Counted from the stretch's first letter, positions 30,674-40,148 are shown. The stretch: 64,000 bases of DNA from Paenibacillus methanolicus (GCF_008124765.1 NZ_VNHS01000007.1:310001-374000), one strand, 5' to 3'. Numbers and translations are program-made. Notes: generated by a model from the sequence alone, not told the origin.

Positions 30674-31810
30674 ATGGACTTCACGCCGCTGTCCCGTTTT
30701 ATCGACCGCATTACTGCCTGGCGCATTCCGTGGGCGGAATTGCTCGTCATGCATCGCAATGAGACGGTGTTTCGCTACCGGGCCGGCTTCGCCGATCTGG
30801 AAGCGAAGACCCCAATCGAAGAGGACCCGATGATCTATCTCTATTCGCTTACGAAAATATTGACGTGCACGGCCGCGCTTCAACTGGTTGAAAAGGGAAC
30901 GATTCTGCTCGGCGATCCGCTCTCCGCCTATCTGCCGGAGTTCGCCGAAATGGAGGTGCGTAAGAAGCAGATGGACGATAGTTTCGCAACGGAATTGGCG
31001 GAACGCCCGATCACGGTTCGCGACCTGTTCACGATGACGGCTGGTTTCTCCTACGACCTTGCGGCGCCTTCCATACGGGAGGCCGTGGAACGCACGAATG
31101 GCCGGCTGCCGACCCGCGAATTTGCGATGGCGCTCGCCAAGGAGCCGCTGCTGTTCGAGCCTGGTACCCGGTGGAACTACAGTCTTTGTCATGACGTCCT
31201 CGCGGCACTTGCGGAGGAGGTCGACGGAAGGAGATTCAGCGCGTACGTGCGCGCAGAGATTACCGGGCCGCTTGGCATGCGCGATACCGGCTTCGATTTA
31301 TCAGAAGCACAGCGCAGCCGTCTCGTTCCGCAATACCAATACGATGATGCGCTCGGCAAAACCGTTCCTATGGACGGGGATTGGTATCGCATCGGCACGG
31401 AATTCGAGAGCGGCGGGGCTGGCCTGCTGTCAACCGTAAGCGATTATTCGCGGTTCCCGAACACGCTGACCAATCGCGGCACTAGTCCGGAAGGCGTGCG
31501 CATCTTGTCGGCTGCCAGCGTCGATCTCATGCGATGCGACCATCTGACCGAGCTTACGCGTAGCGACTACAACTGGGCGCATCACGCCGGGTACGGCTTT
31601 GGGCTTGGCGTCAGAACCCATATCTCCCAAGCAGGCAGCGGCTCCCTGTCCCCGCTCGGCGAATTCGGCTGGAGCGGTGCGGCCGGCAGCTTCGCGATCA
31701 TGGATCTCGAGTCGCAGTTGACCGTCATGTACGCGCAGCATCTGGTGAACAATCAGGAGCCTTACGTACATCCTCGGCTAAAAAATATCGTTTACGCCTG
31801 TCTGAAATAA
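30674..31810 (+). CDS. Serine hydrolase of the beta-lactamase (class C)/DD-peptidase fold
   Basis: 378 residues. The catalytic SxxK motif is SLTK (about residue 58), the YxN-type motif is YSL in RWNYSLCHDVLAALAEEV, and the third motif region is GWSGAAGSF. ITVRDLFTMTAGFSY and ITGPLGMRDTGFDL are conserved across the family. There is no signal peptide, so it is probably a cytosolic esterase-like member rather than an antibiotic beta-lactamase. GAGGA lies upstream of the ATG. It is 84 bp downstream of the epoxide hydrolase and may be co-transcribed. Confidence 0.83.
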   Translation: MDFTPLSRFIDRITAWRIPWAELLVMHRNETVFRYRAGFADLEAKTPIEEDPMIYLYSLTKILTCTAALQLVEKGTILLGDPLSAYLPEFAEMEVRKKQMDDSFATELAERPITVRDLFTMTAGFSYDLAAPSIREAVERTNGRLPTREFAMALAKEPLLFEPGTRWNYSLCHDVLAALAEEVDGRRFSAYVRAEITGPLGMRDTGFDLSEAQRSRLVPQYQYDDALGKTVPMDGDWYRIGTEFESGGAGLLSTVSDYSRFPNTLTNRGTSPEGVRILSAASVDLMRCDHLTELTRSDYNWAHHAGYGFGLGVRTHISQAGSGSLSPLGEFGWSGAAGSFAIMDLESQLTVMYAQHLVNNQEPYVHPRLKNIVYACLK

Positions 31811-31889
31811 TACAGCCGACAGAAACCCGCGGATCCGGACCATGCCATCGTTCGGGTTTGGGATCTAATCCATTGTTGAAAGGGTCAAT

Positions 31890-32942
31890 ATGGAACAATT
31901 AAAGCAGATCATTAAAGAAGGTAAGATTGAATCTGTACGTCGTTTATTAGAGGATGGATTTGATCCTAACGTAAAGATCGGCATCAATGATTACGCCCTG
32001 GATTATGCTTTTGATTATGGACAATATGAGATTGCAAAACTTCTCATAGAACATGGCGCGGACATTAATGATAAGGCTAATCCTGCAATGGTAAGCGCAG
32101 CTCGCGGTAAGCGCGCGCTATTCGAGTACCTGCTTCAAAAAGGCGCTAATATCAACGCGATTAACCATGTCGGCCACTCCGCGCTAAGCCGCGCGATCGC
32201 ATTCAAGAACCTATCCGGCGCAACCGCTCTTGTGGAAATGGGCATTGACGTCAGCGAGGTTGGAGGAAAAGCGCTAAGAGATGCAGCATGGGGCGGGCAC
32301 TTTGGCATCGTCAAACTTTTAGTAGAACATGGCGCGGATGTTAATTTTAACGGTGCGGATCAAGTGTTTCCATATTGCACGACACCCGTGCAAATGGCCG
32401 CATCCATAAATCATTTTGAAATCGTAAAATACTTAATCGCGCACGGTGCTGATGTCACGATAAGAGATAAGTACGGCAACCGCGCATTTCTTGAGGCAAA
32501 GCAGAACAAGAATAAAGAGATGATGGAATATATTAAGCAGTTTGAACCGCCTATCTGGCATGAAGCAGATCAACGTGCACAAGCGCTCAAAAAGATGGGC
32601 ATGCCGACGGACATCATAAAATGGCTAGGTACTGAAAATCGAAGAATTGATCTACCCGAGACAAGCGTTGCAGCATACGTCGAGTTTGAAACGATCTTTG
32701 ACGTGAAGCCGATCGAGTGGCAGGGCAGGATATTTCTAGACGTCACGAAGGAAGTTGAAGGCTATGGCGGCACCGGGTTCATCATTTGGATACCGGATCA
32801 AAAATGTCTGGGCAGCTTCGATGTCGAACATCAAGAGCTTTTCGTCTTTGAAGGCATAAAGTGGAGCAAACTGATGAAAAAGTTGCCGGTCGTTGTAAGT
32901 CATGTGTTGGATGGCCAGCCGATCGATGAGTTGTATAAATAG
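31890..32942 (+). CDS. Ankyrin-repeat protein with C-terminal unclassified domain
   Basis: 350 residues. About six ankyrin repeats cover residues 1-215 (GQYEIAKLLIEHGADIND, KRALFEYLLQKGANINAINHVGHSALSRAI, GHFGIVKLLVEHGADVNF, NHFEIVKYLIAHGADVTIRDKYGNRAFLEA). The C-terminal 130 residues (PTDIIKWLGTENRRIDLPET, IFLDVTKEVEGYGGTGFIIWIPD, SFDVEHQELFVFEGIKWSKLM) resemble SMI1-type beta-rich immunity domains, but this is uncertain. It has no signal peptide. Ankyrin proteins of this kind often accompany immunity genes. Confidence 0.75.
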   Translation: MEQLKQIIKEGKIESVRRLLEDGFDPNVKIGINDYALDYAFDYGQYEIAKLLIEHGADINDKANPAMVSAARGKRALFEYLLQKGANINAINHVGHSALSRAIAFKNLSGATALVEMGIDVSEVGGKALRDAAWGGHFGIVKLLVEHGADVNFNGADQVFPYCTTPVQMAASINHFEIVKYLIAHGADVTIRDKYGNRAFLEAKQNKNKEMMEYIKQFEPPIWHEADQRAQALKKMGMPTDIIKWLGTENRRIDLPETSVAAYVEFETIFDVKPIEWQGRIFLDVTKEVEGYGGTGFIIWIPDQKCLGSFDVEHQELFVFEGIKWSKLMKKLPVVVSHVLDGQPIDELYK

Positions 32943-32956
32943 TGTTTACAATGACA

Positions 32957-32984
32957 GCAGCCGGCCAAACGATCGGCTGCTTTT
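32957..32984 (+). terminator. GCAGCCG-type terminator
   Basis: GCAGCCG/CGGCTGC stem with a ten-base loop and TTTT, after the ankyrin gene. Confidence 0.7.
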
Positions 32985-33106
32985 GGTCATAGAAGCAACA
33001 GGTAGATAAGTTCCAATATGTGGTATGATTGAACGGTCATAGCGAGCCATAGTTGAAGTCACTGCGAACGGAATTGGCATGATAACGAGAGGTGGGAAAG
33101 AGGCGT

Positions 33107-33592
33107 ATGAAACTAAGCCGGCAGGACATTTTAATGCACAGTTTGGAGTTCGCGTTTCAGCAGGAAGGCTGGAATCCACCGCTAATGAAAGCTTTGGAAG
33201 GACTTGAAGAAGGTCAGGCGGATTGGCGCCCCGAGATCGGAGCATCGAACACCATTCGCGAGATCGCAACCCATCTACTCTTTTATAAAGAGAAATTGCT
33301 GCAAAGTTTACGAGGGTTGGAATCGCCCGAACCAACTTCGAACGATGCTACCTTTGCCGAAGGCGGCGAACCGATCTGGGAACAGGCGGTCGCGAGATTG
33401 ATTCAGGTTCATCAAGATATTCAAGGTTGTCTGAAGGAACTTCAAGATGAAGAATTGGATCGTCCCATGCCGCATTTTCCGATTGGCGGCCAAGTGCTAA
33501 CGCTCGCCATGCACGATTCCTACCATACCGGGCAGATCGTTCTCCTCCGCAAACTTCAAGGGTCTTGGCCTTCGAACAGGGAGTTCGGTTAG
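33107..33592 (+). CDS. DinB-family protein
   Basis: 161 residues of the DinB four-helix bundle. The metal-binding histidines lie in EIATHLLFYKEKLLQ and LAMHDSYHTGQIVLLRKLQG. QADWRPEIGASNTI is the usual preceding segment. DinB proteins are probable metal-dependent enzymes or thiol transferases with unknown substrates. ATG 33107 follows GAGGTGGG; an earlier in-frame start at 33092 would overlap that site. Confidence 0.88.
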   Translation: MKLSRQDILMHSLEFAFQQEGWNPPLMKALEGLEEGQADWRPEIGASNTIREIATHLLFYKEKLLQSLRGLESPEPTSNDATFAEGGEPIWEQAVARLIQVHQDIQGCLKELQDEELDRPMPHFPIGGQVLTLAMHDSYHTGQIVLLRKLQGSWPSNREFG

Positions 33593-33636
33593 GTTTATTT
33601 GGGAGCATGTTGGATTAAAGCGGCTGGAGGCATTTG

Positions 33637-34098
33637 ATGAAAATTAGTCGAACCACGGATTTCGACCTGCTCGCAAACCTAAATAAGCCTATTCACGATT
33701 TACATGTTTCCTTGTATCCGGATTATTTTGAGGCATATAGCTTTGCGGCAATGAGGGATGCCTTTGAACGTTACGTGCAGAACGAGCAATTCATTTTCCT
33801 TCTACTAGAGGATAAGGACGAACCTATAGGCTATGCTTGGATAGAAATAAAGACTTATTCTCAAGGGGCTTTCATTAAGCAGCGCAAATCGGTATTTGTC
33901 CACCAGCTGAGCATCGCAGAGAAGCGAAAGCGCAGCGGATGCGGATCGCACCTGATGAACTACATTTATGATTTGGCAAAGGCTGAAGAAATCGACACGA
34001 TTGAGCTGGACTACTGGGCGAATAATGAAAGCGCAAAGCGTTTTTATGACAAGCAAGGTTTTACAGGCTTCAGAGCATATGTGTATAAGAAAATATAG
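33637..34098 (+). CDS. GNAT-family N-acetyltransferase
   Basis: 153 residues with the GNAT fold. The N-terminal part is PIHDLHVSLYPDYF, then EPIGYAWIEIK. The acetyl-CoA-binding motif is VHQLSIAEKRKRSGCGSHLMNYIYDLAK, of R/Q-x-x-G-x-G type. The C-terminus is IELDYWANNESAKRFYDKQGFTGFRAYVYKKI. CTGGAGG precedes ATG 33637. The substrate is unknown. Confidence 0.88.
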   Translation: MKISRTTDFDLLANLNKPIHDLHVSLYPDYFEAYSFAAMRDAFERYVQNEQFIFLLLEDKDEPIGYAWIEIKTYSQGAFIKQRKSVFVHQLSIAEKRKRSGCGSHLMNYIYDLAKAEEIDTIELDYWANNESAKRFYDKQGFTGFRAYVYKKI

Positions 34099-34101
34099 TG
34101 G

Positions 34102-34133
34102 ACAAAGGGTCAACCAAGCGGTTGACCCTTTGT
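34102..34133. terminator. Strong hairpin after the GNAT gene
   Basis: A perfect 14-bp stem ACAAAGGGTCAACC/GGTTGACCCTTTGT with loop AAGC. It is a likely terminator even though the T-run is part of the stem. Confidence 0.8.
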
Positions 34134-34212
34134 CATTCACACGCCGAACGCAATCCGTTATGATAATCCTGTTATAGGTTTACCGCATATTAAGTCGGAG
34201 GTGCCCCCAATT

Positions 34213-34383
34213 ATGTTCACATGGAAATAAAAAATATACTTGCTCAAGCTGCTGAAGAAGGAACACCGCTGGGCGTTCCTGCGCTTTCGCCGCAGGCCGT
34301 CGGAGCATGCCGCGATTATCGAGAAGCTGGAGCAGACGATTCGCAACGAGCAAGTCAATCGCGAGCACTTGAAGGAGCGGTAA
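34213..34383 (+). pseudogene. Short ORF interrupted by an in-frame TAA at codon 6
   Basis: ATG 34213 follows GGAGGTG at about nine bases. The frame reads MFTWK, TAA (34228-34230), then KIYLLKLLKKEHRWAFLRF and a charged helical tail ending at TAA 34381. The ribosome site and the coding-like remainder suggest a basic protein of about 55 residues in which an AAA Lys codon became TAA. I do not recognise the family. Internal TTG 34240 could re-initiate, but it has no ribosome site. Confidence 0.5.
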
Positions 34384-34656
34384 CGGTCTCCGGCCCGTAA
34401 CACCGCGCCTCGTAAATCGCCGCCGAAGGGTCGCCGTTCGTCTCGAGCGAAGCATATCGGTCGTGACGGGAGCGGCGAGAGGATGGCGGACATGGCGCGA
34501 GCAAGGACCTATTCGGGTTCGCGTAGAGGCAGGCGTTCGCGGAAGGCGGACGGAAGACGTCTTGGGGCGAGTGGCTGGCTGCTTTCGAGCAAGCCAAATC
34601 GGAAGATTGCGCCCGGCTCCTCGCCCGCAATTGGGCTATGGAATGACATCACAACC

Positions 34657-34936
34657 CTACTGCATCCGCTTAAACTTCGCCGGAGTCTTGTTCTCGAACC
34701 GTTTGAATATCTTAATAAAATAGCTGTCGTTCACGAACCCGACCAGCTCGGCTGTCTGGCTGACGGATTTGCCCTCCGCCAACAGCGCCTTTGCCGCTCA
34801 CGCGCGCATACGGCTCCATGAGACGCAGCAGCTGCTCGGCTTGCTCCTTCACCTGCGGCATCAGCAGTCTCCGCTGCTCCATATCGGGCTTATGGCTGCC
34901 ATGTATTGTATATTGCGTAACCTGCGCGGCAGGCAT
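34657..34936 (-). pseudogene. AraC-family HTH fragment
   Basis: The C-terminal end reads EGKSVSQTAELVGFVNDSYF then IKIFKRFENKTPAKFKRMQ, the second half of an AraC-type HTH with the standard GF.D.SYF..FK...G.TP..FR signature. Upstream, a segment in another frame reads LMPQVKEQAEQLLRLMEPYARVSG, so a frameshift lies near 34785. No intact start or first HTH helix remains. It is a regulator remnant with no target operon nearby. Confidence 0.75.
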
Positions 34937-34951
34937 CCTTCACATGGCATC

Positions 34952-35089
34952 TTATCGAGAAGATGTAAACAAGGAGATGGCTCTCAAATATTCCAAGAAA
35001 TCGTCCAGATAGGTGCAGATATACAGCAGACATCCCGCGATAACAACGAGAAGCAGGGTGGTCATCCACTTAAACCAATCCTTTGTCAT
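34952..35089 (-). CDS. Small single-TM protein, 45 aa
   Basis: ATG 35089 to TAA 34952 encodes a protein with one transmembrane helix (MTTLLLVVIAGCLLYICTYL) between a basic N-terminus (MTKDWFKW) and a short acidic tail. The ribosome site (GGAAGG) lies 14 bases upstream, which is far. The shape looks real, but expression is doubtful. Confidence 0.35.
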   Translation of the reverse strand: MTKDWFKWMTTLLLVVIAGCLLYICTYLDDFLEYLRAISLFTSSR

Positions 35090-35239
35090 CGTCCAATCCA
35101 ACCTTCCCGGCCCCGAATTTTACAGTCGAATTCCGACTGTATCGATTGACTCCTCTTATTACCCACTTAAGAAGTATCATTCACCGAGTCCTCGGTTGAT
35201 CCGGATTGGATTCAGCGTTAATTTCAAATCGCCCATTTC

Positions 35240-35566
35240 TTACCCCAGCGTTCGCCAATTCCGCCATTCACCCGGTTCATTCACCTCGTAAATATCGTGT
35301 TCCCGATTCACGAATCGGTGGATATACAGCTCCCGGCGAATCGTAGCGTAGTCCTCGTTAAACGGCTTTAGGAAGGCGTTGATTTCAAGTTCCGTGTACG
35401 TTCTGGCGGTATCCATCTTGCTTGCGAGATACTCGAGAACGATGATCCTTTTCTTCAATTGCGACGGAAGATGCTTGATGGCGCCTTCCTTGGTGAGGAA
35501 ATTTCGAAGCACCGCCTGCTGAAGTTTATCGTTCTTGGACGGCGCGGGCGTGATTGGTTCGGACAT
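35240..35566 (-). CDS. DUF2087-domain protein
   Basis: 108 residues. AVLRNFLTKEGAIKHLPSQLKKRIIVLEYLASKMDTARTYTELEINAFLKPFNEDYATIRRELYIHRFVNREHDIYEV matches DUF2087, a winged-helix-like domain often fused to or found beside ArsR/HTH regulators. This is a stand-alone copy. It probably binds nucleic acid, but its target is unknown. The upstream 70 bp are AT-rich and include repeated TTAGATTA-like segments that may contain its promoter. Confidence 0.8.
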   Translation of the reverse strand: MSEPITPAPSKNDKLQQAVLRNFLTKEGAIKHLPSQLKKRIIVLEYLASKMDTARTYTELEINAFLKPFNEDYATIRRELYIHRFVNREHDIYEVNEPGEWRNWRTLG

Positions 35567-35643
35567 GCTAATTCGCTCCTTTGAAATTAGACAATAATCT
35601 AATTAGATATTAGTTAAATTAGATGGTGGTGTCAAGCGTATGA

Positions 35644-36097
35644 ATGACCCCCGATTTCGCCAAGGGGCGTGCAGAATTTACAATGAACGATCAGGAGAGG
35701 GTGGGGACGATGGCGCAAAGCTCAGCGGAACGGTTCATTCGAGGCCGTCAGCGTGACAACAATGCGATGCAATGGCGCAGAGGGACGCTGTTGATTTGGG
35801 ATCCGGATGAGGTCGAGACGCATTTCGAGCAGCTGAAGAACGGTTTGTCATTTTCGTCGCGTGTTCGATTTGCCGGCGAAGTCGGATCGGGCCAACGGCA
35901 TCGCCCTGCTGGCGCTGTATTATGGATAAGGAACCGGACAGTCGGTGCATCGGATTCCGGGCTTGATCGCGGAAGCGGCGATCGATGCGGGGACCGCGGA
36001 GCCGGTTGTTCTCGCAACCGACGCCTCGTGGACGTGCCGTCCGGCGCTGGCGTACGCCGCAGTTACTGGATGGAAGATGGCAATGCTGTTAGGTTAA
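35644..36097 (+). pseudogene. Frameshifted coding remnant, unidentified
   Basis: The first part reads AQSSAERFIRGRQRDNNAM then LLIWDPDEVETHFEQLKNGL. Past about 35880 the coding-like frame changes to GIALLALYYG, then GTGQSVHRIPGLIAEAAIDA and ATDASWTCRPALAYAAVTG, ending at TAA 36095. Neither frame alone is plausible across the region, and a TAA interrupts the second. I cannot name the parent family. Confidence 0.45.
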
Positions 36098-36174
36098 GGG
36101 GAAATGTCGGATGAAGCCAACTAGGGCCTCTAGTTAACAGGCTTAAGTCTTAGGACGGACTTCAAAACCTACTG

Positions 36175-36306
36175 AAGCTTTGTCCGTGAGGACAGAAGCG
36201 AGCCCCGCTCAAGCCCAATCGCCGACCGCGAACAAGTGCGCCCGCACGAAAAAGGGAGTCCAGAGGGCGAAGCCCTATGGTTCCCCTCAGCGGAGGGGAG
36301 GGGATG
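36175..36306. repeat. Dispersed intergenic repeat, copy 1
   Basis: This block shares GAAGCTTTGTCCGT.AGGACA, then CGACCGCGAACAA, then GTCCAGAGGGCGAAG and GGTTCCCCTCAGCGGAGGGG with 51629-51770, in the same order. It lies in non-coding DNA between a gene remnant and the CPBP protease gene. Confidence 0.6.
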
Positions 36307-36465
36307 AGCGTCTCGCTGTTCGTACGACTCAAATGAAGGATCGCCTCAGCTCCAGATAATATCATTCCGCCGATGTATGGCTATTTCCTAGTAAATATGA
36401 TCTACTGGAATACGGAATACAAATAGATAAACTTTACCAGTTTAAGCGAGGGGCGTTAGTTCATA

Positions 36466-37317
36466 ATGAAAAAAGTGATTCGATTTCCGCTAGTATGGAT
36501 GTTAGTTGGGGCTTTCATCATGCTGCTGTCCAGTTCCGTGTTCAGAAGGCTGACCGATGGTCCAGAGGGCTTCATGTCCATTGTGCTGGCACTCGTCGGA
36601 GGCGGGGTGTCGATCGGGATCTACTGGCTGTTGATGAAGTTCATGGCGGGGCGCAAGGTGCCCGAACTCCATGTCAAGCGTGCAGGGACCGAGACGATCT
36701 TCGGCGCGACAATAGGTCTGGTCTTAATCGCCGTATCCGTCGGGATCATCGTCTTGTTCGGCGGCTACTCCTTCCAATGGTCAGCTGACCGCTTCGCGAT
36801 GTCGGTCATCGCTTCGGCGATCGGCGCGGCCATTCTGGAAGAATTGGTATTCCGGGGCATTATGCTGCAAGCGATCGAGAAAATGGGTGGCAGTTGGATT
36901 GCGCTGGCCGTGACCTCGATTTTCTTTGGCGGCGCTCACCTTGTGAACGAGGGTGCGACGATTTGGAGCGCCATCGCGATCTTCATCGAAGCGGGCATCT
37001 TGCTAGGCGCGGGCTTCCTGTGGCGGCGTAACATATGGTTTGTCGTTGGACTGCATTTTGCATGGAATGCCTTGGAAGGGTTGCTAGGCATCCCGGTGTC
37101 GGGGGTTGCCTCCAAAGGTCTTTTTGAAGTTACCTTGTCGGGTTCGACGCTTCTCACCGGAGGGAGTTTCGGGCTGGAAGCTTCGGTCGTGCCTATTATC
37201 GTTAGTTTGATGATTGCGATCCCGATGATGATCGCCGCTAGCCGTAGGGGGAATCTTCAGAATAAAAGGAATAAAGGCACCAAACAAATTCAGAAAAACC
37301 GCGATATTGCGGGGTAA
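36466..37317 (+). CDS. CPBP-family intramembrane metalloprotease
   Basis: 283 residues with about eight transmembrane helices. The catalytic motif EELVFRG (EExxxR), the second motif FFGGAHLVN and the third motif GLHFAWNALEG place it in the CPBP/Abi (CAAX protease and bacteriocin-processing) family. Members act in prenyl-protein processing, bacteriocin self-immunity or lipid-linked processes. The basic C-terminal tail is probably cytosolic. No bacteriocin gene is nearby. GCGAGGGG lies before the ATG. Confidence 0.88.
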   Translation: MKKVIRFPLVWMLVGAFIMLLSSSVFRRLTDGPEGFMSIVLALVGGGVSIGIYWLLMKFMAGRKVPELHVKRAGTETIFGATIGLVLIAVSVGIIVLFGGYSFQWSADRFAMSVIASAIGAAILEELVFRGIMLQAIEKMGGSWIALAVTSIFFGGAHLVNEGATIWSAIAIFIEAGILLGAGFLWRRNIWFVVGLHFAWNALEGLLGIPVSGVASKGLFEVTLSGSTLLTGGSFGLEASVVPIIVSLMIAIPMMIAASRRGNLQNKRNKGTKQIQKNRDIAG

Positions 37318-37345
37318 ATCGAACTTTAGCTGAATAGAGAGACCG

Positions 37346-37378
37346 CAGCAGCTGGCCCTTAGGGCGGCTGCTGTTTTT
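37346..37378 (+). terminator. GCAGC-family terminator
   Basis: CAGCAGC/GCTGCTG stem extended by GCCC/GGGC, then TTTTT. It follows the CPBP gene. Confidence 0.75.
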
Positions 37379-37617
37379 ATGCTATCCGGACGGAATTAAC
37401 GCAAACCATTCCTCAACGATACAATTGCATATTACCCTATTCGATTTGTCCATTCATTTTGATAGGAACGGCATATAGTAGATAAATGGCGTAAGTGAGG
37501 TGAGGAACCTTAAGCCTAGCGGAGATGAAAAAGAATGTAAGATTGGAGGGCTGAGAAGCGCTCGGTTCGTTTGGCTATTATCCTGTTTGATTTCATAGCA
37601 AAGTGAGGTGCCGTAGT

Positions 37618-40083
37618 ATGCCTGTTTCAGAGCAGCGACGGGCGGCTGCATTGGAGTGTTATGGGAAACTTCCTCTTGCCTTCGTGCCGAATGCCGGACA
37701 ACGGAATGATTCGATACGATACAATGTTCAAGGCAATTGCTTCCGGTATGCTTTTAGTCCGGAACACATTACAATGACCTTCTTTAAGAGCGATCCGACC
37801 CCATCGTATCATCGACCACGAATGACGCCATTAAGTAAGGACGAAGAGCGACGTAGAATACAGGGCATTAACTTAGTTTGGCGGTTTAAGAATGCCCGTA
37901 CGGGCTTGTCCCCGGAAGGAACAGTACCGGAGATGGGGACATTCAATTATTTCCGCGGCAGTAATCCCACGCAACACCACGTACAGCTTCCCGTGTATCG
38001 AGAGGTCACGTACCGGCAGGTTTGGCCTGGTATTGATGTGGTGTTCCAGGGTGACCAACGAAATCTGAAATACGATGTCGTTCTGCATCCAGGAGGACAT
38101 GTAGACGATATCCGGTTCGTTTGCGAAGGTGCGGATCATATCCATCTGGATGATGCCGGGAATTTGTTGATCGAAACTTCTCTCGGGACCTTCACAGATC
38201 TCAAACCTTTCGCTTATCAAGATACGGGCTGCCAGCGACAGCCGATAGACTGCCGTTTTGTGCTCCGGTCGGAAGCGGATGGAAGCAAGAACATCGGATT
38301 TGAGCTGATGGAACAATCGGATCCCGGTTATCCGCTGGTTATCGATCCGATTCTCAGCTACTCCACCTATCTGGGAGGAAGCGAGAATGATGTTGGCTTC
38401 GGCATCGCGGTGGATGCATCCGGCAGCGCCTATGTCGCAGGATTTACCGCTTCCACGGACTTCCCTACCACCCCCGGCGCGTTTGATACCACCTTTAATG
38501 CCAGTTTCGAGGCGTTTGTGACCAAATTGAATCCGGCCGGGACGGCGCTCGTCTACTCCACCTATCTCGGGGGAAGCGGGAGTGAGCAGGGCTTGGGCAT
38601 CGCGGTGGATCTATCCGGTAACGCCTATGTCGCAGGATTTACCTCCTCCGCAGACTTTCCTACCACCCCCGGCGCTTTCGACACCACGTTGGGCGGGTTG
38701 CAGAATGCCTTTGTAACCAAACTGGATCCGGCCGGGTCAGCTCTCGTCTATTCCACCTACCTCGGGGGAAGTGTAACTGATCAAGGTTCAGGTATCGTGC
38801 TGGATGCATCCGGAAACGCCTATGTGACAGGATCGACCCAATCCGCCGACTTTCCCGTCACCCCCGGCGCGTTCGATACCACGTTGAGCGGTTTTCAGAA
38901 TGCCTTTGTGACCAAACTAAATCCGACCGGAACGGCACTCGTCTATTCCACCTATCTCGGAGGGAGTGGGAGCGATCAAGGTAACGGCATCGCGTTAGAC
39001 GCACTCGGTAACGCCTATGTGACAGGATTCACCCAATCCTCCGATTTCCCCACCACCCCCGGTGCGTTCGATACGAGCTCGAGTGGCCTTCAAGATGCAT
39101 TCGTTACGAAGCTGAATCCGGCCGGGACGGCGCTTGTCTATTCCACCTATCTTGGGGGAAGCGTCATTGAAACTGGTTACGGCATTGCGGTGGATACCTC
39201 CGATCATGCCTATGTGACCGGAGACACCGCTTCCGCCGATTTCCCAACGACTCCCGGCGCGTTCGATACCACCTTTAATAGTAGTTTCGATGCGTTCGTG
39301 ACGAAGCTGAATCCGGCCGGGACGGCACTCGTGTACTCCACCTATCTCGGGGGAAGCGGATTTGATCGAGGTACCGACATTGCGTTAGATGCATCCGGTA
39401 CGGCCTATGTGACTGGATTCACGCAATCCGCCGACTTTCCCACCACTCCTGACGCCTTCGAGAATAGCTTGATCGGTCCGCAGAATGTGTTTGTGACGAA
39501 ACTGAATTCGACCGGGACAGCGCTCGTCTATTCCACTTATCTTGGAGGAAGCGGATCGGAGCAAGGTCTTGGCATCGCATTGGATGCATTCGGGAACGCC
39601 TATGTGGCCGGAGTCACCGCTTCCGATGATTTCCCTACCACATCCGGCGCTTTCGATAGTACCTTTGGCGGCGTTCAAGATGCGTTCGTTGTCAAATTCG
39701 ACTTTGTACAATCCTTTTCTACAGGAGTCATTCCCAATCTAACAGAAACCGGCCCTATTGCATCTACCATTCAGGTTTTGATCAGCAATGACAACTTGTT
39801 CAATGTGTCCACGATCGAGATTGAAGCTTTCTATCTTAGCGGCTCAAACCGAGTTCCCTACGTGCACGAACTGTTTAGCATAGCTCCAGGTACCGTGATG
39901 AGCAGAAGTTACTTTGCAGCGGACTTCCCAGCCTATGAGATTCAGTACTTCATTACTGGCGATACGGCAGCAGACGTATTGGTGTCGGTCTTCCCCTTAG
40001 ACAATCAAGAAAATGCCGTGGCCGCCGTAAGCATCATTCGAGCTGAAGCAGCGCCTCTTGTTCGTATCACGCCCGTGCCTTAG
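37618..40083 (+). CDS. SBBP beta-propeller repeat protein with DUF7948-like N-terminal domain
   Basis: 821 residues. The N-terminal 240 residues (LPLAFVPNAGQRND, GTFNYFRGSNPTQHHVQLPVYREVTYRQVWPGIDVVFQGDQRNLKYDVVLHPG) are the domain that usually precedes SBBP repeats. Seven SBBP repeats follow (STYLGGS..D.G.GIAVD.SGNAYVTG.T.S.DFPTTPGAFDT...G..DAFVTKLNP), enough for one propeller. The last 120 residues form a beta-rich domain ending in ITPVP. There is no signal peptide, yet the architecture is that of surface proteins, so release by mother-cell lysis onto spores is possible. ATG 37618 follows GAGGTG. The next gene encodes a homologue of the C-terminal domain. Confidence 0.85.
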   Translation: MPVSEQRRAAALECYGKLPLAFVPNAGQRNDSIRYNVQGNCFRYAFSPEHITMTFFKSDPTPSYHRPRMTPLSKDEERRRIQGINLVWRFKNARTGLSPEGTVPEMGTFNYFRGSNPTQHHVQLPVYREVTYRQVWPGIDVVFQGDQRNLKYDVVLHPGGHVDDIRFVCEGADHIHLDDAGNLLIETSLGTFTDLKPFAYQDTGCQRQPIDCRFVLRSEADGSKNIGFELMEQSDPGYPLVIDPILSYSTYLGGSENDVGFGIAVDASGSAYVAGFTASTDFPTTPGAFDTTFNASFEAFVTKLNPAGTALVYSTYLGGSGSEQGLGIAVDLSGNAYVAGFTSSADFPTTPGAFDTTLGGLQNAFVTKLDPAGSALVYSTYLGGSVTDQGSGIVLDASGNAYVTGSTQSADFPVTPGAFDTTLSGFQNAFVTKLNPTGTALVYSTYLGGSGSDQGNGIALDALGNAYVTGFTQSSDFPTTPGAFDTSSSGLQDAFVTKLNPAGTALVYSTYLGGSVIETGYGIAVDTSDHAYVTGDTASADFPTTPGAFDTTFNSSFDAFVTKLNPAGTALVYSTYLGGSGFDRGTDIALDASGTAYVTGFTQSADFPTTPDAFENSLIGPQNVFVTKLNSTGTALVYSTYLGGSGSEQGLGIALDAFGNAYVAGVTASDDFPTTSGAFDSTFGGVQDAFVVKFDFVQSFSTGVIPNLTETGPIASTIQVLISNDNLFNVSTIEIEAFYLSGSNRVPYVHELFSIAPGTVMSRSYFAADFPAYEIQYFITGDTAADVLVSVFPLDNQENAVAAVSIIRAEAAPLVRITPVP

Positions 40084-40148
40084 CTGTAGAGAGAAGGAAC
40101 GCCGGTTTATACGACACAACGCCGGTATCTTAAAAGGAGCTGACATGT

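Noticed and set aside
30248-31192. A 314-codon minus-strand frame opposite the epoxide hydrolase and beta-lactamase-fold genes
   Set aside because: It has basic low-complexity composition and crosses the boundary of two well-supported genes on the plus strand.
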